From Harmothoe impar (taxonomy: Eukaryota; Annelida; Polychaeta; Phyllodocida; Polynoidae): a stretch of DNA of 64,000 bases. Location of the stretch: assembly GCA_947462335.1 (NCBI GenBank), contig OX381719.1, positions 67,631,534 to 67,695,533 of the forward strand, given 5' to 3'. A program made the position numbers and the translations under genes. Below the pieces are notes generated by a model, which searched no databases, was not told the origin of the DNA, and worked only from the letters and a program-made list of their open reading frames with translations. Positions within the stretch are counted from its first letter, which is position 1. Every line of letters starts with the position of its first letter. Positions 19,804-29,184 of this stretch are shown piece by piece.

Positions 19804-20176
19804 TACCAGCGCAGACGCTGCTCCTGTTATTGGTTCTGCTGCAGTAGTACCTGTATCATCATACTTCAAAGCAGAGCCGTTAGGATACTTGTCAGACGCT
19901 ATGCTACTGAAAATAAGTAGTAAGTTGCCGACATCAGATTACATACGGTTAGGTTCATACCTTGAAGTGAACTTGAAGGATATGGGATATCTCAGTTGTG
20001 AGACAAGTGTCATAACTCAAGCTAGAGAAATGTTCACTACTTGGTACCAGAAAAGTTGTACTACTAGGTGGAAGGACCTAGCCGCCGCCTTGGAAGAAGC
20101 TTACCGTATGGACCTCATCAAATTCTCACGTGAGTACATGGACAAGCATGACATGTGGGATGGCTTAGAGAGTTGA
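19786..20176 (+). pseudogene. Death-domain-like segment 1 (frame +1 of the alanine-rich gene)
   Basis: After a Ser/Asp-rich linker (SDNESSDTSADAAP) comes about 95 residues with a six-helix Death-fold pattern: LSDAMLLKISSKLP, then DYIRLGSYL, an Asp/Gly turn, a FTTWYQKS helix where Death domains carry their conserved Trp, and WKDLAAALEEAYRMDL. It ends with a TGA at 20174-20176, in the same frame as the next Death-domain segment. No ATG at its start suits independent translation. The domain call rests on helix and Trp spacing, so it is less sure than segment 2. Confidence 0.55.
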
Positions 20177-20179
20177 GAC

Positions 20180-20512
20180 ATGGAGTGGAAAGTGCAGAAA
20201 TATTTCTCTCTTTTAGCTGAGCTCTGCCCTAGAGACTGGAAGACCATAGGGATCTACTTAGGGTTGACTTCTCATGAAGTAGCTTTCATCTCTCAACCTG
20301 TGCCTTCTGACAGGACTGTGAAGAACCCTGTCTATGAAGTGCTGAGAGCTTGGAAGTACAACGAGACGTCTGAGCCTATGGCTCTGATGAAAGTGTTGCA
20401 AGACGACATGGGTCGCAGCGACGTCGCAATGTATGTTCAAGGGTTGTATGCAGCTGTACCCAAAGACATAAAAGTGAGCTGTGACACTCCAGTGTTGACC
20501 ACTCTCGTCTGA
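20180..20512 (+). CDS. Death-domain protein, segment 2
   Basis: 110 residues from ATG 20180, one codon after the TGA that closes segment 1 and in the same frame. The pattern fits the Death domain well: PRDWKTIGIYLGLTSHEV, then VYEVLRAWKYNE with the conserved Trp, then LMKVLQDDMGRSDVAMYV. Death domains join receptor and adaptor proteins in apoptosis and NF-kB/Toll-type signalling by self-association. A mobile-element copy could interfere with host cell death, but this is inference. Either it is a small separate protein or the second half of a tandem protein with a stop between. Confidence 0.72.
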   Translation: MEWKVQKYFSLLAELCPRDWKTIGIYLGLTSHEVAFISQPVPSDRTVKNPVYEVLRAWKYNETSEPMALMKVLQDDMGRSDVAMYVQGLYAAVPKDIKVSCDTPVLTTLV

Positions 20513-20678
20513 TCCCTGCAGTAAGATGGACATCTGTTGAATTCGATCCTAGACTACAGTCGCCTTTCACTATGCTAATAGTATCGTGTGGTAAGAGGCG
20601 TCTAGTATTCGAAGTGATAAATAACGTTTATTTTTTTAATAATTGGTAAATAAGTGAAAAAACAAAAAAAACAAAAAC
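20513..20678 (+). other. Short intergenic stretch, A/T-rich
   Basis: Separates the Death-domain gene from the polymerase. AT-rich with ATAAATAACG and A runs, suited to 3' processing of the first gene and the start of the second. No canonical AATAAA noted. Confidence 0.4.
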
Positions 20679-22590
20679 ATGACGCAGGACGTTTGCGAAA
20701 AGTGTTTCAAAATTTTTAAAAGACCGTACAATCACGAGTGACCCGTAGAAAAATGAAGAACAATACCTAAGTTTTGCCCTCTATGCGGCGATGTCGATTG
20801 CTGAAAAGATCACCTGTCGACGCGAATCTCTGGACGAGGTGACTATCCCTCTACGTACATGCGCTGTACCGAACGGTGAGGAAACGTTCACGGCGAATTG
20901 GCCTGCAATACGAACGAGTGTCAGGATGCACGGGACTCGCGTGAGTGTAACAAACGTCAAACTACCAACCGGCGAGTTGAGTGACGCTGTAGATACTATG
21001 CGTCGCAATCTGCTTCACACAATGATAAAAGTGGGTTTCTCGGTAGGCTTACTCTTACAACACAGAGAAGACAAGAGCATACTGCGCTACTTTCACGTCT
21101 CCCAGAACAACGCAACTCTCATTACAACCGCTCCCTACTATAACTAATTCAGAAACTTTAGAAGAGCTCCTCTCAAACATGGAAAACACCGTCGCTTGCG
21201 AGGAAGTACGGAAACTTTGCGACGCTGACACCAAGCGGTGCGCTCTTTTTCCTACTAATTTTGAACATTTGCGTTTACATGGGACCGGGGGGTTTTCCCA
21301 TAGGCGGTAGGAACAGTCAGGACGGTCGAGTTGGAAAGAGAAGCCGTGTGTTAGATTTTCCCAACAAGGACAACCTCTGTGTCTTCCGCCACATTTCCTT
21401 TCACTTATACAACACCAGCAAGTGCGCTTCAAATTTGTTACGTCAGTTCTGTCCCGCTGCCACACGTGAAACTTTTCCTCCCGACGGACATTCCAGAATC
21501 TACCCTTACAACATTACCTTCGATTTCGAGGCTTTCTTCAGACCGTGCAGATGACCGTCGACCGAACACGTGTCCCTGCTGTGGGATCACGTCCCTTTGT
21601 CGGCTAGCGTCGCATACGACTTTCCGGGGTAGGAGGGGCAGTGTACGTCAGAGAATCCGACGCAGATTCCAACCCCTTGTTAGACCGAGTTTAAAATCAC
21701 ATAAACGAGAACGCCAAAGTCATCGAGAAAGCTGTGCTAGAAGTTTACCGACCAACGTTAGCGAAGTTACATGTGGCGATAGGTGAAGCTCTCCTGCTAG
21801 AGGAAGCGACATTCACCCCTTCTCCAGGCGGCTTCGCTGCAGCTCACACCAGACAACCGTTAGTTTAACTGAAGAAGCGGCTTCTGAGATACATCCGTCA
21901 AGCTCCAGTCGTAGGCTTCAACTCGGAGAGTTACGACTTGAACCTGATCAAAAATACGCCTTCACTCGTTCTTTGCCTCCGGAGACCGAAGAAACCAACA
22001 ATTCAGCGTCATAAAGAGAAGCAATCAATAGTTGACGGTTTACACACAGTTTTCTTGGACGTAGTAGTCAACTATTTGGCACTTGGTTACAGCTACGCGA
22101 ATTATTTGCGAGCTTTCACCAGAAACGAAGAGAAAGGTTGCTTTACTTACGAATGGATGACGTATACCAAGAAACAGGTAAACAGAACCCTGCCACCGAG
22201 ATCGGCTTTTGACAGCGAACTAACGGGCGTCAAAATGGCCGAAATCCGACTACGCCACATGTCAGAAAGTTTAGTATGACAAGTAGAAACAAACTATGAC
22301 AGATTTCTTGATCCACTACAACAACGAAGACGTCAAACCTTTCATAGAAGCTTTTGAAAAAATCACGCTAATTTTTTCCAAGATAGCAGCATTGTCATGT
22401 TGAAAGACGAGATCTCTCTCGCCAGTTTGACTTTACAGGTCCTCTTCCAAAAACCTATAAGCTGTGTTCACAACGTTCCCTCCGTTCGACGCCGTCCTCC
22501 ACGCTCTGATCAAAGAAAATCTAGTCAGTGGTCCTTCCATCATCTTCCATAGATTTCACGAGAAAGAGTGTATAGGTGTCTTATAAGTCG
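20679..22590 (+). pseudogene. Protein-primed DNA polymerase B, N-terminal half, broken
   Basis: Likely start at ATG 20679 (MTQDVCEKCFKIFKRPYNHE, a C2H2-like zinc finger), then frameshifts. Recognisable pieces match the E2 polymerase in order: VGFSVGLLLQHREDKS, FPTNxNICVYMGPG-like, FPNKDNLCVFR, the exonuclease block TFDFEAFFR, GFNSESYDLNLI, and LPPRSAFDSELTGVKM. About 330 bp present in E2 are missing near 21472. Several frameshifts and stops occur, one in a TAACTAA near 21145. The polymerase would replicate the linear element from a terminal protein. This copy ends at IFHRFHEKE, before the catalytic palm, and cannot work. Confidence 0.85.
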
Positions 22591-22851
22591 GCAGAGGGTG
22601 AATACTAGTGAAAAGGGAAGGCAAGTGTGCAAGTAGCTTTTTCTAACAGACACGTGTGTGAACTAAGCTGCTTAAGTCTAAACCCACCTGCGGTAGAAGC
22701 TCTGTACTGAGAGAGTCTTTTCAGCCGTTTAAGAGGCTTATCTAGGACAGGGTACATAAGGAGTGAAACGCCGCTCTCACCAGTCACACTTTCTCCACCC
22801 GCCCTTCATCTTCGTAGCATCGTCCACTCTACGCTCGCTCAGCACGTTACA
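22591..22851 (+). promoter_or_regulatory. Upstream region of the 283-residue gene
   Basis: No similarity to E2 is seen from 22591 on. A TACATAAGG box at about 22753 lies 100 bases before the ATG, with a pyrimidine-rich TCACACTTTCTCC stretch between, resembling the TATA-plus-initiator layout of the alanine-rich gene. Confidence 0.4.
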
Positions 22852-23703
22852 ATGATTAGTTCTGCTATTTTCTTTATTTATGAAAGTGTTGACGCTACAG
22901 AGCATCGAAACCCTCTCGAAATGAGTCCAAGAAAGAAAAAGCAACTCCCACTTGAAGCAAGAAGAGAAACAGTGCCCTATGATGCATGTGAGGTAAAGAA
23001 ACATTGGAAGGACGTCACCAAGGAGCAATGGATAGAAGCATGCTTCAACTTCATCGGAACAGTAGTTTCATTTGGACAGAGGGAGAAGATTTTGTTAGAG
23101 CTATTTTTTTTAGCTCCGTATACTTGGCCTGACTGTGGTGAAATTCCTTCAAGTTTGTCAGTCTTCGCCATACAAGTTATCAACTCCATGAAGGAGCTTC
23201 GATATATGCAAGGCACTCAGGAGGAGATTGTCAAGAAAATGACGGAATTCGAAACAGGCGAAGACACAATATGGTGCGAGGAGACGACATATGCGGACGA
23301 TGATCTGGAGTCCATCATTTGTAGCCCGTTGGAACATTATGTTAAAGACTTTGAGGACATGCTAGACAGCACTGAGATGAACCCGAAAGAGAGATCCCTT
23401 ACTGCACAGAAAGAGGCCAAAGCTGTGTTGGAAAAGCACAAGTTTGGTCAAGGATTCACTCTTCAAAGCAGCTGTGTGAGTGTGATAAAAAGTCTTGTGT
23501 TAAAACATTCAGACATGAAGTTTTCGCGTGCTGTCGACACACTTCCTTTGCCTGAACTGATGATGAACATGATCGACCCCATCGTACCAACACGTTTCGA
23601 CTCTGCCAATTGTCCCATGTATAAAATGGTTTCAAGTTTTGCCCGTGGCCGATGGCTAAACGATCCACTGAAGTCAGAAAACCTCCTTGATTTAATCAAC
23701 TGA
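22852..23703 (+). CDS. Unrecognised 283-residue protein in place of the polymerase core
   Basis: One open frame from ATG 22852 (ACAATGA context). A second Met at 22921 (MSPRKKKQL) is a possible start and would give a basic N-terminus. Composition is balanced, mostly helical, with no signal peptide or membrane segment. Landmarks: KHWKDVTKEQWIEACFNFIG, FLAPYTWPDC, an acidic WCEETTYADDDLE centre, a Lys/Glu helix around residue 190, and FARGRWLNDPL near the C-end. YADD here is not a reverse-transcriptase motif. The frame is intact among dead neighbours, which hints at recent arrival or selection. Function unknown. Confidence 0.6.
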   Translation: MISSAIFFIYESVDATEHRNPLEMSPRKKKQLPLEARRETVPYDACEVKKHWKDVTKEQWIEACFNFIGTVVSFGQREKILLELFFLAPYTWPDCGEIPSSLSVFAIQVINSMKELRYMQGTQEEIVKKMTEFETGEDTIWCEETTYADDDLESIICSPLEHYVKDFEDMLDSTEMNPKERSLTAQKEAKAVLEKHKFGQGFTLQSSCVSVIKSLVLKHSDMKFSRAVDTLPLPELMMNMIDPIVPTRFDSANCPMYKMVSSFARGRWLNDPLKSENLLDLIN

Positions 23704-23759
23704 CTAAATGTATTTTCTCATACTAGTATTAGTAGCATTAGTAATAGCGGCTACTCAGT

Positions 23760-24110
23760 CTCGTGCAGCACAAGCAGCAGCATCTGTCAGCAGCATCCGT
23801 GACATCGTCAGCAGCAGCAGCAGCTGCACAAGCAGCACAAGCAGCCACATCTGTCAACAGTATCCGTGACATCGTCAGCAGCTGCAGCAGCTGCACGAGC
23901 AGCGCAAGCAGCACAAGCAGTAGCATCTGTCAGCGGAATCCGTGACAACCTCAGCAGCCGCAGCAGCGGCTGCACGAGCAGCACAAGCAGCAGCATCTGT
24001 CAACAGCATCCGTGACAGCGTCAGCAACTACAGCAGCTGCAGCTGTCAGCAGCTGCAACAGCTGCACGAGCTGCACAAGCAGCAGCAGCAGCAGCGGTAG
24101 TGTAGACCGC
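23760..24110 (+). repeat. ~72-bp tandem repeat rich in GCA/AGC
   Basis: Four imperfect units. Each has ATCTGTCARCAGYATCCGTG, then a run of AGCAGC/TGCAGC and ACAAGCAGCACAAGC. In one frame it reads Ala/Gln/Ser with SVNSIRDIV. It could be the residue of an alanine-rich coding region like those at 18979 and 58601, but no long frame survives. Confidence 0.75.
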
Positions 24111-24387
24111 TAAATTCGAGATGACGTCATGTCTGTTTCTTAGCATCAACATTCAACCTGAGACCTAGTGACATTTGACATGAAGCTTAAAAAACATAGT
24201 GACAGGTGACATGAGCAATTCTTAAAATCGCCATGAGATATGAGCATAATTAAGCGACATCGACATGTGCCATGGCTATTTTTTTTTAAGACAAACGCCG
24301 TAGTCTCCTCATCCAGACCTCCGCTAGTAGCGCTCTATAAGCGCAAGCTGTGGCTGTGAACCCCCTCCTCCCACCGTACACACGGGT
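24111..24387. other. No recognisable feature
   Basis: Non-coding stretch with repeated GTGACATG/ACATGAG motifs. No gene or element is evident. Confidence 0.4.
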
Positions 24388-24778
24388 AAATATCAGAGTC
24401 GGCCAATGTCGCCAATACTACTCTCATACAAGGGTCAGGCGCTGCTGGACTATAATAGATGGGTCAAGGACTATTCTACTGAGGGTCAGGCTACGCCGGA
24501 CATTCAATAACAAGCTGGACTTTGGCAAATTTGCTTGAAAGTCTGGCCAGCAAGAGTCCAGCATACTCTCCCAAGAGTTCAGCATTGCCAGACTATGGCA
24601 TGAGGATCCCGCATGGTCAGACTTTCAAGCAAGTTTGCCAAACTCCGGCTTGTTATTGAATGTCCGGCGTAGCCTGACCCTCACTAGAATAGCCCTTGAC
24701 CCATCTATTATAGTCCAGCAGTGCCTGACCTTTGTCTGAGAGTAGAACTAGCGCTATTGGGTGCCTCTGATATTTGCC
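24388..24778. mobile_element. Fold-back MITE at the polymerase deletion junction
   Basis: Arms 24388-24545 and 24618-24778 are inverted copies, about 90% alike by eye, sharing CTGGACTATAATAGATGGGT and GGACATTCAATAACAAGC. The ends read AAATATCAGAG and CTCTGATATTT. The right end abuts the return of polymerase homology (near 24788), so this element may have taken part in the deletion. Confidence 0.8.
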
Positions 24779-25172
24779 TCTGTGTAGTCAAACCTCGCCT
24801 GAGAGAGACATACTTCAGAAAGAAACGAAAGCGGATTCCGACATCGGTGTGTGACGATCACTTAGAGCTTTTCGTGAAGATAAAAACTGAAAAAAAGTGC
24901 GAAAATAGTGTCCGCCGCCCGGCGGATGTTGTGAAAGACGTTACCTTCACGATCTGAGAACTTCGAGGCTTATGAAAGCGGCGTGAGAAGGTGACGGGAT
25001 CCTAAGTCTCAACCCTAAGACTTACATTTGCTACGATCGAGTCAGCGGCACCGGTGAAAGAAAATCCCAAAAAAAAAGATAGCGTGCAAAAAGTGTACAG
25101 AAGTAACAAAACCCTAAAGAACCAGTCGTCTTCTTAGATGTTTTCGAAAACGAAAAACTCTCCTTGCGGTAA
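24779..25172 (+). pseudogene. DNA polymerase B, C-terminal end, broken
   Basis: Homology to E2 resumes at VKPRLRETYFRKKRK, continues through DDHLELFVK and RRPADVV, and reaches the C-terminal NEKLSLR before the TAA at 25170-25172, with frameshifts between. The palm (about 450 residues in E2, holding DANSLY, the NATYG block and DTDS) is absent from E1. Confidence 0.8.
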
Positions 25173-25500
25173 ATAGAAATTTCAAAGTGGTACGAACCAA
25201 AAATGGACACTTACACCATAGAGAAAGATGACGTGCGCTACTTGTATTATAAGCGTCGCGTGCATTCTAACGGTGTGACAACGAGTCCTTTAAAATATGA
25301 AAAAAAGTGTGTTATTGATTGATTGAGCACATCTTTTCAAAAATAGCGTGTTTATTAGAATTGAAAAAAATAAAATAAAAAAATAAATAAAATTATTGTT
25401 GTGTTTTATTTTCATACGTCTTCTTTTATTAGTAAGTAAAAAAAATTATAACAATTAACTAGCGTGTCCTCTTAAAGTGACACTTCCTCCGGTCGCTGCT
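25173..25500. other. AT-rich spacer after polymerase
   Basis: AT-rich with repeated AATAAA-type hexamers at 25365-25400 that could serve as poly(A) signals. It is the inverse of 60060-60310 in E2. Confidence 0.6.
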
Positions 25501-26036
25501 GATCGCCTAATTAAGGCATGTGTCGTCGTCACTTCTAGTCACGTGACTCATCAGGTCACTTCCGGTCACGTGATCCTAAAGTCGATCACTTCCTAAACAA
25601 AATTAAATTAAGAGACACATTTCTTCATGACCCAACCAATCAGAGGTCTCCATTTGACCAGAAGTAGTCCCCTCATTTGCATAATGGGTCACTTCCGGTG
25701 TACCAGCCAATCAGAAGCCTCTAACTAAGTCAAGGTCACGTGACGTCACTTCCGGTATGCCCTTATATGGACATGTGAAGGTCACATGACGTCACTTCCG
25801 GTATGCCCTTATATGGGCATGTGACGTCACTTCCGGTCAAATGGAAGCCTCTGATTGGCTGAGTCATGACCTTGACCTCTAACTAGGTCAAGGTCACGTG
25901 ACGTCACTTCCGGTATGCCCTTATATGGGCATGTGACGTCACTTCCGGTCAAATGGAGGCTTCTGATTGGCTGCAGGTCGATTGAGTAATAAACAGTAGT
26001 TAACTATAGTCCCGTTCCGATACATACTATACTACT
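25501..26036 (-). promoter_or_regulatory. E1 right terminal repeat with CArG, ETS, CRE and TCAAGGTCA sites
   Basis: The outer ~85 bases are the inverse of the left tip. Further in, the motif content differs from the left end: three CCTTATATGG boxes (25761-25770, 25807-25816, 25919-25928; CArG/SRF consensus), ACTTCCGGT ETS sites next to TGACGTCA, two TCAAGGTCA half-sites, and CCAAT-type sequence. CArG plus ETS is the layout of animal serum-response elements. Binding is inferred from consensus. Confidence 0.72.
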
Positions 26037-26042
26037 AATCAA
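26037..26042. repeat. Target-site duplication AATCAA, right
   Basis: Second copy of the 6-bp duplication; see 16851-16856. Confidence 0.85.
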
Positions 26043-26384
26043 CATACAGTTCAAGCCCTCCACCTACCCATATTTTTGGGGCCAGGACCGATTTGTCCAG
26101 TTCCTTGAACCTCAACTCAAACTCAGGACGTTGATCCCAGTGCATCAAAGGTGCCCAAAATATGAAAACACAGCTTTTCACTAAGGCTTCTCACCTGGTG
26201 GACCCGCATCAGGGAATACTTGAATGAATTTCGTGAAATAGTCCTTGACAACAATTATACTTGTCATTCTTTAGTGTAGTCATGAAGCCAGAAATGATAT
26301 TAATTAAACCTCACTCGGAAGAACATATCTGGCAAGTAGTAGAGTCAGTTTACCTTCTCCAGCGTGCGCTTCCTCTGAAAGTGA
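26043..26384. other. No recognisable feature
   Basis: Flank of E1. No frame, repeat or element identified. Confidence 0.35.
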
Positions 26385-26742
26385 CTGTGGAAGTACTTAA
26401 GGACTCTCAGCACCCAAATTGTAATAAAACAGTTTGAGGGGTATATTTCCATGGAAATGTGTTAAACCTGTACATATTATTCATCAATTGAACCATCTAT
26501 AATAGCTTTATCAAATTCCTTCGATTATCCTCATTTTAGTAGCCATGGAATGTGGACGGAACAAAAACGTTCCATTTTTAGCCTCTTTCTTTCCAAACAG
26601 CATTATGTGCTGGAAATTGGACAAAATTCTTGAATTTCTCAATTGAAAACTAAAATTCGTGTCAACACTTGGGTCCTTTTTTCTATTTTCCTGATATTCC
26701 TATTATTAAGGCCTACACAGCTCTTCAAAGTTGCATAGTTAG
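26385..26742 (+). repeat. Dispersed repeat, inverted partner of 40689-41052
   Basis: It shares GGACTCTCAGCACCC, AAACGTTCC-type and GGCCTACACAGCTCTTCAAA with the inverse of 40689-41052. Moderately diverged and non-coding. The solo LTR follows it directly. Confidence 0.65.
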
Positions 26743-27201
26743 TGTAGGGGCACTAGGTGGCAACACATACGCCATGTCCTTTCGATTATCCGGTAGCGGA
26801 GCCAGGCAGGGCACTCCAGACGGCGCTCCGGTGGAGTGCCGCGGCGACACTGCTTGGTCCGCGCTCAGGGTATATTAGAGAACGAGGTTGGCTACCTCAG
26901 GGAGTTTGTCCCAGGACGAGCTCTGACCCACACCTTTCGATACCTTTGTTACCTTTTCAATTAAGGGGCACCTACACCCCTCCCACTCTTCTGCACCAGC
27001 CATACTGGCTCAAGACCCGATCATCCAGCTTTGCTGACTTTGAGCTGAAGGTAGAACGATGTACATCTTCGAGTTGGTTATCTAACTGAACTGAGCAAAC
27101 CTCCGTGTTACTTTGAGGCTGTGATCGTGACTGAATAAAACCTGTTGCATTCAAACCGAATTTGGAACCTGAGTTCACGTGATACTTCCACAACCCCTAC
27201 A
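26743..27201 (+). mobile_element. Solo LTR, 459 bp (TGTAGGGG...CCCCTACA)
   Basis: 8-bp inverted ends TGTAGGGG/CCCCTACA, a TATATTAGAG promoter-like stretch at about 26870 and AATAAA near 27134 give LTR character. The start TGTAGGGGC matches the gypsy LTRs here, but the body differs. No clear target duplication (GTTAG against ATTAC). Confidence 0.65.
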
Positions 27202-27203
27202 TT

Positions 27204-27245
27204 ACCGATCCTACCATAGCATGACTGAGGGAGCTGGTCCTACAT
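27204..27245 (+). pseudogene. 42-bp scrap of gypsy pol beside the solo LTR
   Basis: CCGATCCTACCATAGCA and GGAGCTGGTCC match gypsy 2 at about 54950-54990 with about three differences. Too short to code. Confidence 0.6.
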
Positions 27246-27289
27246 TACCTTACACTGCACGAAAATAAATTCTACTTATTTCTCATGAC

Positions 27290-27480
27290 AACCCCATGCA
27301 ACCTCAGTATATCCCATGACAACTTAGGTCTCGAAGTTGCCAAGGAATATACTGGAATTTTATATCATGGCAACTTAGGTCTTAAAGTTGCCATGGAATA
27401 TATTGGAGCTTATTACCACGGCAACTTAGGTCTGGAATATATTGGGATTTAATACCTAGGCAACTTAGGTCTGGGAAATA
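27290..27480 (+). repeat. ~70-bp tandem repeat (GGCAACTTAGGTCT)
   Basis: About four units with GGCAACTTAGGTCT and GTTGCCATGGAATATATTGG, themselves partly palindromic. Confidence 0.8.
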
Positions 27481-27810
27481 ATTTAAAGTTATTGTAGCAA
27501 ATTGTCCAAAATACTTCTGTGGTTCTAATCTGATATAAAATAGGATACTAGTATTTATGAAGACTAATTTTCATTTATCTAATAAAAGTATGATTTACAG
27601 TATGGTGGATTAACACCTCCCACAACTGCATCCTAACACCTCTCGCTCGCACCTTCAGCTTATCCCCTGTTACACCCACACATGAGCATTGTATAACAAA
27701 AGCCACAGCTATGTAGGTCAGAGGTTATGATGCACATATACTTAACAGTCACTAGAGGAAGCCACAGTGTAATATTTCTATGACACCTCACTGCTTTCTA
27801 CCCGGCCCTA
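27481..27810. other. No recognisable feature
   Basis: Unique-looking AT-rich sequence with no gene. Confidence 0.35.
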
Positions 27811-27956
27811 TCTCCCAGTAAACATATATACAGCATTTTATAACGTTATACAACGTTATATGTCAACGTTTTTCTAAGGCTCTTTAATATGAAATAACAT
27901 TATGTAAAATTTAAAACGTTATTTTGATGTAAAATAACATTTCTTTGTTAGCTGAG
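27811..27956. mobile_element. AACGTT-type MITE, second copy
   Basis: Starts CCCAGTAAACA, contains AACGTTATACAACGTTATAT, and ends TTGTTAGCTGAG. Same family as 11815-11985. Confidence 0.6.
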
Positions 27957-28115
27957 CTCCCCCAGGACCGGCTACAAACCACCCCACTGCTTCCTACCCA
28001 GCTCTAACTGCCCCAGGGCCGGCTACAACCCACCCTACTGCTTCCTACCCGGCCCTACCTGCCCCAGGGCCGGCTACAAGCCTCCCCACTGCTTCCTGCC
28101 CGGCCCTACCTACCC
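27957..28115 (+). repeat. ~55-bp tandem repeat (CCCCAGGGCCGGCTACAA)
   Basis: Three units joining CCCCAGGGCCGGCTACAA and CCCACTGCTTCCTACCCGGC. Confidence 0.85.
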
Positions 28116-28440
28116 CAAGTTAGCATGGGGTTTAATGGGATTTGATTAGAGTATAATATCCCTGCCTACCCATGTACACTCCATGGTGGTCAAGGCAATA
28201 CTGATCCCTCAGCCAATCAAAAGCAAGTCTCGTTCTGGTCAGGTGACCAGTACTGCATCCCCTATATAATGGGGGTGCAGTGTGAGCTCCCCAGTCTACT
28301 GCTGCTTGACCATGGGAACACACCTCCTGCCTGCCTACTGCCTGCTCCATCTCCTGCCTGCTGAAGAGATGCCTGACTACTAAGCATCAATTTTAATAAT
28401 GTATCTTCAAATGATGGAATCCCAACCCCCTGAATGAAAA
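28116..28440. other. No recognisable feature
   Basis: No gene. A TATATAATGG at about 28262 is the only promoter-like motif. Confidence 0.35.
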
Positions 28441-28454
28441 AAAGATTGAAGTCA

Positions 28455-28747
28455 AACCATCCCAGGTTGTCCTAGGGTTTAATGACATTTAAACGTGGAA
28501 AAAGTCCCTGGTTGTCCTGGGATTTAATGTGGTTTAAATGGAAAATACCCCTGGTTGTCCTCATGTTGGATGAAATTTTAATGGAAAATACCTCTGGTTG
28601 TCCTGAGGTTTAATGAAATTTAAGTGGAAAATATCCCTGGTTGTCATGGGGTTTAATCAGATTTAAGTTGAAATATCCCTGATTGTCCTGAGGTTTAATG
28701 AAATTTAAGTGGAAAATACCCCTGGTTGTCCTGGGGTTTAACAAGAT
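28455..28747 (+). repeat. ~60-bp minisatellite (CCCTGGTTGTCCTGGGGTTT), left block
   Basis: Units of CCCTGGTTGTCCTGGGGTTT, TAATGAAATTTAAGTGG and AAAATAC. The array is cut by gypsy 1 and resumes at 40285-40500. Confidence 0.9.
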
Positions 28748-29184
28748 TGTAATAAACGATACTTTGTTTCTCTATGATATTGGTAGAGTATCAATTAAAG
28801 AACAAAGTTGACACAGTTCGGATCAAGTGTTACAGGTTGCAAATCAGGTTTATTCAGATAACCTAGACAAGCAGTATCTATGTGTGAGAACTCCCTATAG
28901 AGTTCGGAACGGGTCAGTAGGCTAATCAGCCGTAATGATCACGGGGTCTCCTCACCAGGGTGGCTCAGAGTAACTGACGAGTACCGTCAGATGCTGGGTA
29001 TATATAGGCAGCCAGCCTGCGCACGCACACGCAGACCGGAAGCCTATAGCGACCTCTGTCCATACGCCAAGCCCGGGGTAGGTGTCGCCACCTACCGTCG
29101 GACTGAAGGGTTCGGACTGAGCTCGCAACACAGCATCCAACAGCACTCGTCAAATAACAAACCCGTATAACCCTAGCCCCTACA
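28748..29184 (-). repeat. Gypsy 1 3' LTR (437 bp)
   Basis: In element orientation it runs TGTAGGGGCTAGGG to TTATTACA. TATATATA box at 28999-29006, AATAAA at 28854-28849. Nearly identical to the 5' LTR; the differences noticed are scattered substitutions. Confidence 0.93.

Larger units (their letters stand above)
16857..26036 (+). mobile_element. Polinton/Maverick derivative E1, complete ends, 9180 bp
   Basis: The ends are inverted repeats: AGTAGTATAGTATGTATCGG (plus one extra AGT on the left) and its complement on the right. AATCAA flanks both sides. Inside are an enhancer-like left end, a perfect palindrome, an alanine-rich/Death-domain gene, a broken protein-primed DNA polymerase, a foreign-looking segment with a 283-residue gene, and an enhancer-like right end. 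Integrase, capsid, protease and packaging ATPase were not found, so E1 cannot move or form particles by itself. The 5'-AG tip, 6-bp duplication and polymerase type fit Polintons. The length is below the usual 15-20 kb. Confidence 0.88.

Noticed and set aside
22852..23703. Reverse transcriptase because of a YADD string
   Set aside because: The YADD lies in an acidic DDDLE stretch without any flanking reverse-transcriptase blocks.
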